NCBI GenBank assembly: GCA_029263015.1
Contig: JAJCYI010000215.1
Location: 1-64,000, forward strand
Direction of reading: 5' to 3'
Length of the DNA stretch: 64,000 nt
DNA from: Saprospiraceae bacterium
GTDB lineage: Bacteria > Bacteroidota > Bacteroidia > Chitinophagales > Saprospiraceae
Under the pieces are notes generated by a model. That model had not been told where the DNA came from and made no database searches. It saw only the letters and a program-made list of their open reading frames with translations. Made by a program: the position numbers and the translations under genes. Shown piece by piece: positions 34,097-43,474 of the stretch. How positions within the stretch are numbered: the stretch's first letter is position 1; each line of letters starts with the position of its first letter.

Positions 34097-34117
34097 AGTT
34101 GAATTATATAATTTTGG

Positions 34118-35194
34118 TTAACCATTTATATCAAAGATTGGCTTTAATATTTTTTCGTTTTTCTTCATCCACTCAAATATGTCCTCTACTATCCTTGGCA
34201 TCGAAGATTTAGGTTGCCAACCTGTCGTTGACTTTATTTTCGTATTGTCTGTAAGATAATATGGAACATCGGCATATCGGTTTTCAAGGACAGGTTTTAT
34301 GGGGATTTTATTACCTGTAACTTCTTGGCACAATAGCGTCAACTCTTTAAGGGAAGTATTTGCCTTCCTCCCACCACCTACGTTGAAAGTCTGACCATTG
34401 ATCTGGTCCATATTGTGCATTTGCAGGTCTATCAATTCAAAAAGGTCGTTTATGTGTAAAACGTCTCTAACCTGTTTTCCTAATCCTCCGTAACCAATAT
34501 ATGACAGTTGCTTTTTCCAAAAATGTCGAGCCATCCAGAGAACAATGACGCCCTGATCTACTTTCCCCATCTGGAGAGGCCCTGAAATAACGCCACAACG
34601 ATTGATCACCATTTTTATATCAAACAAGTTATGGTATTCTTGCAACATCAGCTCAGACATGAGTTTAGTTGCACCATAAGCTGACCGAGCCCCTTCCAAG
34701 GGGAATTCTTCAGAAACTCCTTCCCAGCTAAAACCATTAGGTTGAGGATCGCTGGAAACCTCAAAGCGATTTTCGTTTTGTAAAAGTTGAATTTTATTCA
34801 AATGTCCTATTGGATATACTCGGCTGGTGGAGAGAAAAATAAACTCAGCTGAATATTCAGCAGCTAATTGGAGGCAATTTATGGTTCCAACTAAATTGGT
34901 GTTGATTAAGTAGTCCATTGAGCCATTCGAACCACTCAATACGGAAGGTTCAGCCGCTGCATCAATAAGCAGGTCAAATGCTCCAACTTGCTGCAAGTCT
35001 TCTTTGTTTCGAATGTCACCATGAATAAAAACTACCTTATGTTTAGCAAGATTGGACAAATTTAATTCGGAACCTCTTCGTTTCAGGTTGTCCAATGCAA
35101 TTATACTATAGTCGGGATATTTTTCTGCCAACTTGATGGCAATATTAGAACCAACAAAACCACATCCACCGGTAATAAGTATTCTTTTAGCCAT
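34118..35194 (-). CDS. NAD-dependent epimerase/dehydratase, CDP-paratose 2-epimerase-like
   Basis: A 358-residue extended SDR with RILITGGCGFVGSNIAIKL at the N-terminus and ALDNLKRRGSELNLSNL, the RfbE-like signature. An intact active-site motif SAYGATKLMSE (Tyr-x3-Lys) contrasts with the Phe variant in its downstream partner. DAAAEPSVL and GGLGKQVRDVLHINDL are further family motifs. The two epimerase genes are 21 bp apart and may act in series or as a complex on one nucleotide sugar. No CDP-glucose synthesis genes (rfbF/rfbG) are present in the window, so the CDP assignment of the substrate is doubtful. Confidence 0.87.
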   Translation of the reverse strand: MAKRILITGGCGFVGSNIAIKLAEKYPDYSIIALDNLKRRGSELNLSNLAKHKVVFIHGDIRNKEDLQQVGAFDLLIDAAAEPSVLSGSNGSMDYLINTNLVGTINCLQLAAEYSAEFIFLSTSRVYPIGHLNKIQLLQNENRFEVSSDPQPNGFSWEGVSEEFPLEGARSAYGATKLMSELMLQEYHNLFDIKMVINRCGVISGPLQMGKVDQGVIVLWMARHFWKKQLSYIGYGGLGKQVRDVLHINDLFELIDLQMHNMDQINGQTFNVGGGRKANTSLKELTLLCQEVTGNKIPIKPVLENRYADVPYYLTDNTKIKSTTGWQPKSSMPRIVEDIFEWMKKNEKILKPIFDING

Positions 35195-35303
35195 TTATTT
35201 CAAAATTTTAAAAACATCCCTCTTCATTGATAATTTCATTAGCTGAGAATTACAATAATGTTTCTGATAAATTAAGATCATTGAACAGTTGCCTATATTT
35301 CAT

Positions 35304-36269
35304 CTAATAGGATTTATTTTTTCGATACTTTTTTAATTTATCCCTTTTGCCAAGTATAAAATCTGTAGCTAAAATGCGATATAATCCAGGGCTAATCATT
35401 AATCTTTTATTTTTAGAGGTTGCCATAACAAGATGTTTTATTGCTTTAAATCGCTGCTTTTTTTCTATTGATTCCAGCATACTTAAAAAATGATAATCTG
35501 CTATGTTGGATTTTAGAATTTTATTTTTTTGGGCAGGGGTTAAAAATTCGAAAAATGGATGTTTGAATGAGGTATTAATTATTTGCTCCCATTCAATTTT
35601 AAAGTGTGAAGCATTTTCAAAACTCTTTGTTCCAGTGCACATTCGAAAATTAGCCAGAAAAACCCCATTTAAATAATGTATGTTAAATCCATTCATTCCT
35701 GCACGAAGCCACAATTCCTGATCCATTACATAATGATATTGCTCATTCACTCCCTTCAATTTGTTTAACACCTTCCTCCGCATGAAAACGGTCGGCTGTT
35801 TTACCATATTACTGGTCAATAATTTTACAACATCGAACGGCTCTGAAATAGATACCCCTATTTTATCACTTTTTTCATTAAGTATATTCAAATCGCTACA
35901 CACCATATCTGCCTTCTCATTTTCGAGCAAATATTTTACTGCTGTTCTGATTGCTCCTGGTTCATACGTATCGTCGGCATTAAGCCATCCAATTATTTCT
36001 CCTTTAGCTTTTTGGAATCCTTTGTTCAAAGCATGAGATTGACCACGGTCCTTTTCAGAAACCCAGATAATATTGGGGTAAAGTTTTAATAGATTAACTG
36101 TCCCGTCATCGGAGCCACCATCCATTACCAAATGCTCCACATTTGGATAATCCTGGAGAGCGATACTTTCAATGGTTTCTTTTAAATAAGGCATGGCATT
36201 GAAAGAAGGAGTAATGATGGATACTAATGGTAAACTGTTGTTGTTAATTGAATTGTCTGACATTTTCAA
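35304..36269 (-). CDS. GT2-family glycosyltransferase
   Basis: A 321-residue GT-A enzyme. The first 120 residues hold PLVSIITPSFNAMPYLKETI, HLVMDGGSDDGTVNLL, WVSEKDRGQSHALNKGF and the metal-binding GWLNADDTYEPGA (D-D). The C-terminal part carries a typical acceptor segment with VMDQELWLRAG, containing the family's E-D/Q-E-like catalytic element. It should extend the repeat unit in the cytoplasm. The gene is 23 bp downstream of a GT4 gene and 109 bp upstream of the epimerase pair, consistent with one operon. Confidence 0.9.
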   Translation of the reverse strand: MKMSDNSINNNSLPLVSIITPSFNAMPYLKETIESIALQDYPNVEHLVMDGGSDDGTVNLLKLYPNIIWVSEKDRGQSHALNKGFQKAKGEIIGWLNADDTYEPGAIRTAVKYLLENEKADMVCSDLNILNEKSDKIGVSISEPFDVVKLLTSNMVKQPTVFMRRKVLNKLKGVNEQYHYVMDQELWLRAGMNGFNIHYLNGVFLANFRMCTGTKSFENASHFKIEWEQIINTSFKHPFFEFLTPAQKNKILKSNIADYHFLSMLESIEKKQRFKAIKHLVMATSKNKRLMISPGLYRILATDFILGKRDKLKKYRKNKSY

Positions 36270-36292
36270 TGATGGAGAAATATATAATGAAG

Positions 36293-37441
36293 TTAATTTC
36301 GGATAATATCAATAGCTTCTTTGCATATGGATAAAAAAGTTTGCGCAAAAACTTTAGTTCTTTCAGGGAGGGCCTCCCTGGCTACTGCTTCCATTTCCAG
36401 ATCTGGTCCTGAAGGTATTTTATTCCAGGCCGTTTCCAATTTCTTGGCAAGGTCGTTTGGGTCGTGTGGATCAAAATATGAAGATTGAGGAGGATTTTGT
36501 TCGAGGTGAACGCCTAAGTTGGACAACAACATTCTTTTGCCAACTGACTTGCATTCCTCGACAATGGTACTCCAGCCCTCAAATAGAGAAGGGTTCAAAA
36601 CAAATTTGCTCTGGCGGATTAAATGATAAACATGATCATGAGGAATCAATCCCAAAAGTGCGACTTGATCCCGAATGCCCCATTCACTTATCTTTTGGAG
36701 GATATTGGCGAGGTACATTGGGTTTCTTACATCAACCGGATTTCCAGTCATAACAACGAATGGCCGAATCCCTTTTTCTTTCAATATCTTCATCGCCCTG
36801 AAAACGACAAGATGGTTTTTATGGGCCCAAAATTGATTTGGCAGATAAATAAAACCTTCAGGGAGATTATAGGTTGAAAGAACTGATTTAGGGTCAATAT
36901 CATATAAACCTTTTGGTGCGTGAGCAACAAAACGCATTACTCTGGTTTTATGCACATATGCCGAGGCAAATTCCTTAAAATCGTTTTGTGCGTCTTCACT
37001 GCTTACCACAACCAATGGTACATTTTCAAAATACTTTGGTAATTTTTTATTGTATCCTTCCACCACCTGTTTACTAAACATATGAGGAAGATGCATGAAT
37101 TGAAAATCAGGAATCCAATATATACTTGCCGTATTTTTACCGGCTGATAAATAGGAAGGAAAAAAGATATCTATGTTTTCATTTCTTAAAGATCTTTGAA
37201 TTTGAATATCGGTTTTTAATATGCGCTTTGAGACAGCATTAATTTTTTTCTGAACAAGATTTCCAGCAGCCAATTTGTTGATAACCTTATTCTCCTGTTT
37301 ACCGTTTTTATCACTGTCGCTGACCAATTGGAATAACTCAATCTCAGGAGCAAATAATTTAAGAGCTTTGGAAAGATTCCTCCTATAAGTAACACCACCC
37401 GTCCAATTGGCCCCACCTAATTCATTTAATGCTATCCGCAT
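36293..37441 (-). CDS. GT4-family glycosyltransferase (mannosyltransferase-like)
   Basis: A 382-residue GT-B enzyme beginning MRIALNELGGANWTGGVTYRRNL, a GGV/T-x-R start shared with several mannosyltransferase-like GT4 proteins. The donor domain has FIYLPNQFWAHKNHLVVFRAM, with the N-x-x-x-H-K-N-H signature of this subgroup, and FVLNPSLFEGWSTIVEECKSVGKRMLLSNLGVHLEQ carrying the Glu pair. It is close to a methyltransferase-like gene upstream (12 bp). The donor may be GDP-mannose, given manC in the locus, but this is only inference. Confidence 0.88.
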   Translation of the reverse strand: MRIALNELGGANWTGGVTYRRNLSKALKLFAPEIELFQLVSDSDKNGKQENKVINKLAAGNLVQKKINAVSKRILKTDIQIQRSLRNENIDIFFPSYLSAGKNTASIYWIPDFQFMHLPHMFSKQVVEGYNKKLPKYFENVPLVVVSSEDAQNDFKEFASAYVHKTRVMRFVAHAPKGLYDIDPKSVLSTYNLPEGFIYLPNQFWAHKNHLVVFRAMKILKEKGIRPFVVMTGNPVDVRNPMYLANILQKISEWGIRDQVALLGLIPHDHVYHLIRQSKFVLNPSLFEGWSTIVEECKSVGKRMLLSNLGVHLEQNPPQSSYFDPHDPNDLAKKLETAWNKIPSGPDLEMEAVAREALPERTKVFAQTFLSICKEAIDIIRN

Positions 37442-37452
37442 AGGATGTATAG

Positions 37453-38220
37453 TTATTTAAGTTTGATTTTTGTGTTTCCAAATAATCGAGCTTCTCTAAG
37501 TAAAGTTTTGGAAATATCTTCTAAATTTAATTGAAGCAGATCATCTTTCGAGCAGGGACCTACGAAACAAAGCTCCAAGACTGAATTAAATTTAGCTTTG
37601 TCCAATCCCAGTATGGTTTGAAAAACATAGCTAGTAGTTAGTCGATAGTCAATTATTGCATAAATGCTATTTGTGGTATTTTTTATAATGTGGATTAGGT
37701 CAAAATCAAATACAAAAGCATCGTCGGAAGGAGCGTGGTGATGTGGGCCATCCACAAAAATAAAATCATAGGGTAAATCCGGAACGTCTTGGTAACGCAC
37801 CCCTCTAAACAATTCAAATGTATCTTCTATTCGTGGACTTAAAACAAAATTTACATATTTGGAGAGAAAATCTGGTTGTAAACTTGTAGCCATATTAAGG
37901 TATTTTTCCAATTCTTCCATTGCTGTAATCTTACCAGGAAACCCTTCTTTTTCATTTTCCATCAAGGCGTAAGACATAACCAGGGTAGAAACTCCGGGGC
38001 CCAATTCAAGGATGTCTTTAGGTTTCCTTTCTCTCACCGTTTTATACAATATCCATAAATCACTCCATGAACAACCTGTTGATTTGGATTTGGCTTGATA
38101 ATTCTTTAATTCGCTCCATAGTCCTTTATTTGCCTTTAAAGAGTTGATCGCAATTCTTCTTGCAATTCTTCTTGCAATTTTTAATAACTTCAATTTTATA
38201 GAGTAAATAAAATTCAACAT
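37453..38220 (-). CDS. Class I SAM methyltransferase-like protein
   Basis: A 255-residue protein with a probable Rossmann SAM-binding site: DILELGPGVSTLVMSYAL (motif I) and DFIFVDGPHHHAPSDDAF, where the Asp and His cluster resembles metal-dependent sugar O-methyltransferases. I do not recognise a precise family. The basic N-terminus includes an RIARRIARRIAIN stretch produced by a 12-bp direct repeat. It sits between a GT4 gene and an epimerase gene with gaps of 11 and 21 bp, so modification of a repeat-unit sugar is likely but not proven. Confidence 0.65.
   Translation of the reverse strand: MLNFIYSIKLKLLKIARRIARRIAINSLKANKGLWSELKNYQAKSKSTGCSWSDLWILYKTVRERKPKDILELGPGVSTLVMSYALMENEKEGFPGKITAMEELEKYLNMATSLQPDFLSKYVNFVLSPRIEDTFELFRGVRYQDVPDLPYDFIFVDGPHHHAPSDDAFVFDFDLIHIIKNTTNSIYAIIDYRLTTSYVFQTILGLDKAKFNSVLELCFVGPCSKDDLLQLNLEDISKTLLREARLFGNTKIKLK
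38150..38178. repeat. Short in-gene tandem repeat
   Basis: Two complete copies of GCAATTCTTCTT and a partial third lie in the 5-prime end of the methyltransferase-like gene, producing the R-I-A-R repeat in the protein N-terminus. The unit is in frame, so slippage would add or remove four residues without a frameshift. Confidence 0.8.
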
Positions 38221-38241
38221 TCAGGGTAGGTTTATCAAAAA

Positions 38242-39183
38242 TTAAAGAAGAATTGCTTTACATTCTTTTTGCCATATTTCATCCAGCGCTTGCCTCAAAT
38301 TCCTTTTAGGTTGCCAGCCGCACTTTTCATGAATGTGAGAAATATCTGCCAACTGGTTTGGTCGATCGTATTTTCTCCTTCTTTCCGGAACCGATTCAAT
38401 TTTAACATATTCTTTTATAACTTCTGCACATAGCTCTACCAATTCGCCAACTGAGTATTCTTTGCCAGAACCTACATTGAAAGTCCCCATAGGATGTTCC
38501 ATTGACATATTTCCCAAACTGTAAAGTGCGCCTGCAATATCCTCCACATGAATATAATCCCTTTTGGGATAAAGATTGCCCAGTTGAATGTGGCGGCTGC
38601 CGTTGACCAATTGCTCCATAATGGCCGGGATGAGATGCGGATTCGTTTCCCTTCTACCAACGGCATTAAAAAGTCGGGCTACAATTGCCTGGCTGAACCC
38701 TTTTCTGGCGTGATATTCTATCAGCCCTTCTCCCGTCAGTTTGGTTAGTCCATAAATATCTTTGGTGGAAATGTTGCTATCCTCACTTAATGCAGTGGTT
38801 ATTTCGGGATCATAGATAGCTCCGGTTGAAGCAAATATCACCCGATCAACTTTATTTTTGCAGGCAGACAGTACACTTTGTGTCCCTTCTATATTGATCC
38901 GGATCGCGTGAGCAGGATCTTTTTCACAAGCGGGGATAAAATGGATAGCAGCCAGATGAAATACATTGTCCGGTTTACAATCATCGATTACCGAGGTGAG
39001 CAATTCGGTGTCAAGAATATCTCCTTCGACAATGTTTAGGTTTGGGTGCTCAGGTAAAAAGTCACGATTTCCTGTTGAAAAGTTGTCATAGACCCAGACT
39101 CTTCCTCCATTTTCTAAGTAGAGGTCAACTAAGTGTGAACCAATGAACCCGGCGCCACCAATAATAATTGTTTTGGAATTCAT
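38242..39183 (-). CDS. NAD-dependent sugar epimerase (GalE/UDP-glucuronate-epimerase-like)
   Basis: A 313-residue extended SDR. It has IIGGAGFIGSHLVDLYL at the N-terminus, VYDNFSTGNRDFL for the nucleotide pocket, HLAAIHFIPACEKDP, the catalytic Ser-Thr in FASTGAIY and YGLTK (Tyr-x3-Lys), then FNVGSGKEYSVGELV. This is the general GalE-like architecture for 4-epimerisation of UDP-hexoses or their acids. A 162-bp hairpin-forming repeat element lies immediately upstream, so the gene may be read from the distal promoter or from sequence in that element. The substrate is not defined by the motifs. Confidence 0.88.
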   Translation of the reverse strand: MNSKTIIIGGAGFIGSHLVDLYLENGGRVWVYDNFSTGNRDFLPEHPNLNIVEGDILDTELLTSVIDDCKPDNVFHLAAIHFIPACEKDPAHAIRINIEGTQSVLSACKNKVDRVIFASTGAIYDPEITTALSEDSNISTKDIYGLTKLTGEGLIEYHARKGFSQAIVARLFNAVGRRETNPHLIPAIMEQLVNGSRHIQLGNLYPKRDYIHVEDIAGALYSLGNMSMEHPMGTFNVGSGKEYSVGELVELCAEVIKEYVKIESVPERRRKYDRPNQLADISHIHEKCGWQPKRNLRQALDEIWQKECKAILL

Positions 39184-39202
39184 TTGTAGGATAATTAATA
39201 GT

Positions 39203-39364
39203 TAAGTAGTCGAGTCCAAATAATTTCCGTTTTTCTCGGCTTCTTTTCTCGAATTGCTGCGTTAAAAAAAGTTTGCGTAGCACCACTATGTTCACTTTTT
39301 TTGCCTTGCACTTCAATAAAATAAACTCGATAAAAGCTGGAAATTATTTAAACTCGACTACTTA
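39203..39364. repeat. 162-bp MITE-like hairpin element
   Basis: Terminal arms TAAGTAGTCGAGTCCAAATA... and its inverted copy match at 24 of 26 positions, and weaker complementarity continues inward through AAAAAAAGT and CGTAG / CTATG segments. The whole element is close to a single long hairpin. It contains no gene and fills the gap between the pyruvyltransferase-like gene and the epimerase gene. It looks like a non-autonomous transposable element; no transposase is in the window. Confidence 0.8.
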
Positions 39365-39368
39365 TTAA

Positions 39369-41501
39369 TCAGTTAGGAGATAATACCGTGTCGTTGATAT
39401 GAACATCAAAGACTTCGGCATATACATCATGAAGCTTTGAAACTAATACTTCGGTTTGCTCTAATAAGTGAGTAGACCAATATGTTCTTTCTGCTATTAA
39501 ATTGTCGATGCGTTCGGTTGCCCGTCTTTCGTCAACTTCTCCCCATTTTTCGGACCAATCAATATACCCAATTCGAGACATCAAACTAAAGACTTTTCCT
39601 TTTATTCCAGTATAATCAATTGAAATAAAAGGGATGCCCAAGGCCATACTAAAAATGTGACCATGATATCGCATGGCAAGCGAGAAGTCAGCGTCATTAA
39701 GATTTTCCAACAATCCTTCAAGAGTGAGGTAGGCTCTTTCATTATAAATATCGTTGGACGGTTTCGTTTGGGAAATAACTAATCTATTGAAAAGTCGGTC
39801 ATCACCACCAACCCAAGGAGCATTCATATGTAGCATATTCACTTTGATTTCATGTGTTTCACATAAATGTTCAACCAAACAGGAGAATTGTTTAGCAGCA
39901 CTGAAATTCATTTTATTTACAGCCCAATCTTTCGATCCTGAAGAGAACTCATTGGTGTTGGCTCGAAGTAGGGTAGCCCCATTCAAGCTATTTTTGACTT
40001 TAGCACGATTCTTTGATTGATTCGCCAACCTCCAACGCCTGACAAAGGCAACAGCTGGGTCGCAGGCAAATTTTAAAACATGCTGTGGAAATAATTTAGA
40101 AGCATAATCATAGCTTTCTTCATCTCTAACGAATCCTGCTGTGGTCATTTTTAGAATGGCTATTGTTACTTCTTTGATTTGATCAGTGTGGATCGGCCCC
40201 ACTCCGCAACCGAATATTATCCTGGCTTTTTGCTGTTTGTTAGCCTCTTTAAATATTCGCCAGACATCGATCATTGATTGAGATTCCATTAATGGGCCAC
40301 CTCCCATAATGACAGCATCCATTTTTTCGATCAATTCAGGGGTATGTCCTTTTTTAATGTTTACCAAGACCACATTTTTTAGGTCATCCAGTTCATGATT
40401 TGTTTGTAAACTGACATGGTCAAAAATAGTGGTCAGGGTTATCTTACAATTGGGGGAACAAGATTTTATAAAATAAAGTACTTCCCCTAAAATTGCTTTG
40501 TCACCTGCAGTTTCTGTACCATACCAGCCGGTAATGAGCACTTGTTTCCACAATTTCGGATTATTGATTTTCGCTGATTGAATCGAGCCAATTTCAAAGC
40601 TTAGTTTTTGAGTTTGAGTGATTTTTTTTTGGATAATCCCACTGACTTTCTTTATACCTCGCTGGGCGAAATCGCTTACTTTTAGATTTGGGGCGAAATT
40701 CAAATCATAATCAATTCCGATTAATTCATTTCCATTTTGATCGAAAGTCTTGACCTCTCCTGGGTTATTGTTTTTATTAACTCTATCTACCGTTGAAGTT
40801 GAATATTCTAAAAAGAGTTCGTTGTAGTATTTTGAATAGGCGTAATCTGGACTATTAAATTTAGCGAGCTTTTTGAAAAATTGTGCAATATGGAAGCGTT
40901 CCAAATTATTAAATTTCGAGATGGCTGGTTGTCTTGAAGGTTTAAATAGAAACTGGGTAATACCAACTGCTTTGCAGAAGAGGAGCATGTCGTCGGCAAA
41001 CAGGCAATTCTCAGGATTCAAAATAAAAAGACAGGAAACCGGAATTCTTTTTAAAAATATGTTGTGTAAATCCGTTTTTAAGTCTTTATTCAAAATAGCA
41101 GAAAATTGTTTTTTGGAATTAATCTTTTCAGATACTGGAATGACAAAGCTTAGGTCTATTCCGTTTTCCTCTGCGTATTTAATAATAGACATATAAGCTG
41201 AAAAATCTTGTCTTTTATCCAAGCTTTCTACGATAACCTTTACTTTCTTAAGATTTGAGAGTTGCTGATTTAATAATTCAAATACTTTTATGAATGAAAA
41301 GCCAGGCATCGTTATATAATCAATTATATGAACCTCTCTAACTTGTCGATATTGAACTAACCGTTTAGATAATGCATTTTTATTATCCAAGCTTGATTGC
41401 TCCTTTAATGCCAACTGTAGAATATCATTGCGGCTATTAATTCCAAAGATTTTGCCGAAATCATTCCTCAATGCATTCTTAAAGAAATTGATTTTGCTCA
41501 T
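39369..41501 (-). CDS. Polysaccharide pyruvyl transferase-family protein with extra N-terminal domain
   Basis: A 710-residue protein. The C-terminal 390 residues are a polysaccharide pyruvyl transferase domain: VLITGWYGTETAGDKAILGE at about residue 320, VIMGGGPLMESQSM, FGCGVGPIH, FVRDEESYDYASKL and SLAMRYHGHIFSMALGIPFISIDY near the end. This domain puts a pyruvate ketal on sugars from phosphoenolpyruvate, or in some members does glycosyl transfer. The first 300 residues are of an unknown kind; alternating strand and helix patterns (HIIDYITMPGFSFIKV, VKVIVESLDKR, IDLSFVIPVSE) suggest an alpha/beta barrel-like fold without the radical-SAM Cys triad. The protein is about twice the usual family length. 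Confidence 0.8.
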   Translation of the reverse strand: MSKINFFKNALRNDFGKIFGINSRNDILQLALKEQSSLDNKNALSKRLVQYRQVREVHIIDYITMPGFSFIKVFELLNQQLSNLKKVKVIVESLDKRQDFSAYMSIIKYAEENGIDLSFVIPVSEKINSKKQFSAILNKDLKTDLHNIFLKRIPVSCLFILNPENCLFADDMLLFCKAVGITQFLFKPSRQPAISKFNNLERFHIAQFFKKLAKFNSPDYAYSKYYNELFLEYSTSTVDRVNKNNNPGEVKTFDQNGNELIGIDYDLNFAPNLKVSDFAQRGIKKVSGIIQKKITQTQKLSFEIGSIQSAKINNPKLWKQVLITGWYGTETAGDKAILGEVLYFIKSCSPNCKITLTTIFDHVSLQTNHELDDLKNVVLVNIKKGHTPELIEKMDAVIMGGGPLMESQSMIDVWRIFKEANKQQKARIIFGCGVGPIHTDQIKEVTIAILKMTTAGFVRDEESYDYASKLFPQHVLKFACDPAVAFVRRWRLANQSKNRAKVKNSLNGATLLRANTNEFSSGSKDWAVNKMNFSAAKQFSCLVEHLCETHEIKVNMLHMNAPWVGGDDRLFNRLVISQTKPSNDIYNERAYLTLEGLLENLNDADFSLAMRYHGHIFSMALGIPFISIDYTGIKGKVFSLMSRIGYIDWSEKWGEVDERRATERIDNLIAERTYWSTHLLEQTEVLVSKLHDVYAEVFDVHINDTVLSPN

Positions 41502-41606
41502 ATAATAGATATTTTAAATTGCCAAATTATTTTTCTCAAATGAAATAATTGGATTCTGGAGTCTATCTAAAATCTTTATCCTAAATTGATAAAATACTCT
41601 AAAAAG

Positions 41607-43409
41607 TTATAATTCCTGCAACTCAACCATGCGTTTAAAAGTAATGGATTCGCTTATAAGTGAATCATAGTCTCCTGTTTCTACAATATTACCTGATCGC
41701 AAAACAAAAATTCTATCAGCGCTTTTGATGGTAGATAAACGATGTGCAACCATAATTAATGTATATCTTCCTTTCAAAGCTTCAATACTTTGTTGAATAG
41801 CTCTTTCTGTTTCTGAATCAAGAGCAGAAGTAGCCTCATCCATAAATAGAATATCAACTTCTTTATATAATTCTCTTGCAATAGAAATACGTTGCCGTTG
41901 GCCACCGCTTAGGTTAATTCCGTTATTGCCGAGCAAAGTATCTTCCTTTTGCTCAAGATCATTAATGAATTCTGTCAAAGACGCTTGTTCTAATACTTTA
42001 TTAAATCGTTTTAAATTTTGGGTGCTTTTATCAGACCAGAAAGAAATATTTTCATATATAGAACCTGTAAATATAACTGGTTCTTGGGTAATGTATCCAA
42101 TTCGTCTTTGGAGCGAACGCATATCTAAGTCAATTGAATCATAGTTGTCTATATAATATTTCCCTTTTTCTATTGGAATAAGCCCTGATAATACGTTTAG
42201 CAATGTTGTTTTGCCGCTCCCGCTTTTACCAACCAGTGCTACAGATTCATTTTTAATTATTTTAAAGCTAATATTATTTAATACAGCACTGTCACTATAG
42301 GTTACCGTTGCTTGTGATAATTCTAATGCATTTTCAAAAGTCTCAATTGATACCTGCCCGTAGTTTTCTTGGTTTTTTCCTATACTGTTCTGAAAATCTC
42401 TCATGTTCTCCATTGAGCCTGACATTGTTAGAAAATAATTCCATTGGGTTTTTACAGCAAGTAACGAGGATAATGCCCTGTAAAAAAAGAGCAGGCTAAC
42501 AAGTATTGAACCTATGTCAGAACCGATCAAGTGTGTTTGGACGAAAACTGCTATGACTACAATCAATATCACAATCGGTTCTCTGACTGCTGTTATAAAA
42601 GAAGATAGTAACCCTAATTTACGATTATTTTTCTCGATGTTATCAATTTGCCCGCCTAATTTTTGTTCAAGGGTTATCACATTTCCTGTCGCCCTCAAAT
42701 ATTTGAAATTGCTTACAAACTGAATTAGTAATCCTTGATATAAATTAGATTCACGTGTTAAACTAGATGACTCACGTTTTGTAACTATATAAATATACTT
42801 GAATAGAATATTTGTGATTAGAGCACCTATAATTACTATAATAGCAAACTTGGCATTAATTAAAAGTGCAAAAGTGATGTACACTATTACCAAAAGAACA
42901 CTCTGAAGGGCAGCTAAGTAATAAGTTAAAGACATTGAAAGCCTTGAGACTTCTCCCCCCATCGTATTTTGTATTCGACCTGCATCACTATTGACGAAAG
43001 TTTTAAAATGAATATTTGCTAAAGAATGAAGCATATTGAGCCTGATTTTACGAATAAAGGCTTGTTGAATCGTAACCCTGTAGTAATTCCCTATGTAAAC
43101 TAGTACCCCTTTAAAAATAAAAAAGAAGCATAAGAAAGAAAGAACCACAATTAGGTTCAATTCTATGCCATATGAATTTAATACTTCAAAGATTATTTTC
43201 ATTTCACCAAGACTATCAGGATTAACACCTTCTGGATTCTCAGCAATCTGAAGTAGTGGCAAAAACATAGCGAGCCCTAGTCCATCGAATACCCCTATCA
43301 ATAAACCAAAGCCCATAATTATAAATAATCCGATCCCTAAGTAACTATAAAAATATCTTGGGTAGAGTAGCAGGCTATCAAAAAAGTTTTTTATGCTCTT
43401 GGATTTCAT
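41607..43409 (-). CDS. ABC exporter half-transporter, probable lipid-linked oligosaccharide flippase
   Basis: A 600-residue fused transporter: about six membrane helices in the first 330 residues, then an ATPase domain. It has Walker A GKSGSGKTTLL, signature LSGGQRQRISIARELY, Walker B DILFMDEATSALDSE and the switch His in MVAHRLSTIKSADR. The arrangement is that of MsbA/PglK. As no Wzx-type flippase is seen in the window, I infer that this protein flips the undecaprenyl-linked repeat unit, as PglK does in Campylobacter. Export of another lipid is an alternative. It sits between the CMP-sugar cassette and the pyruvyltransferase-like gene. Confidence 0.88.
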   Translation of the reverse strand: MKSKSIKNFFDSLLLYPRYFYSYLGIGLFIIMGFGLLIGVFDGLGLAMFLPLLQIAENPEGVNPDSLGEMKIIFEVLNSYGIELNLIVVLSFLCFFFIFKGVLVYIGNYYRVTIQQAFIRKIRLNMLHSLANIHFKTFVNSDAGRIQNTMGGEVSRLSMSLTYYLAALQSVLLVIVYITFALLINAKFAIIVIIGALITNILFKYIYIVTKRESSSLTRESNLYQGLLIQFVSNFKYLRATGNVITLEQKLGGQIDNIEKNNRKLGLLSSFITAVREPIVILIVVIAVFVQTHLIGSDIGSILVSLLFFYRALSSLLAVKTQWNYFLTMSGSMENMRDFQNSIGKNQENYGQVSIETFENALELSQATVTYSDSAVLNNISFKIIKNESVALVGKSGSGKTTLLNVLSGLIPIEKGKYYIDNYDSIDLDMRSLQRRIGYITQEPVIFTGSIYENISFWSDKSTQNLKRFNKVLEQASLTEFINDLEQKEDTLLGNNGINLSGGQRQRISIARELYKEVDILFMDEATSALDSETERAIQQSIEALKGRYTLIMVAHRLSTIKSADRIFVLRSGNIVETGDYDSLISESITFKRMVELQEL

Positions 43410-43474
43410 AATTCCAGATCTATTAATTTTGACTTACGGATAATTATAGTTTATTAAGCAATAGTCAGGAATGA

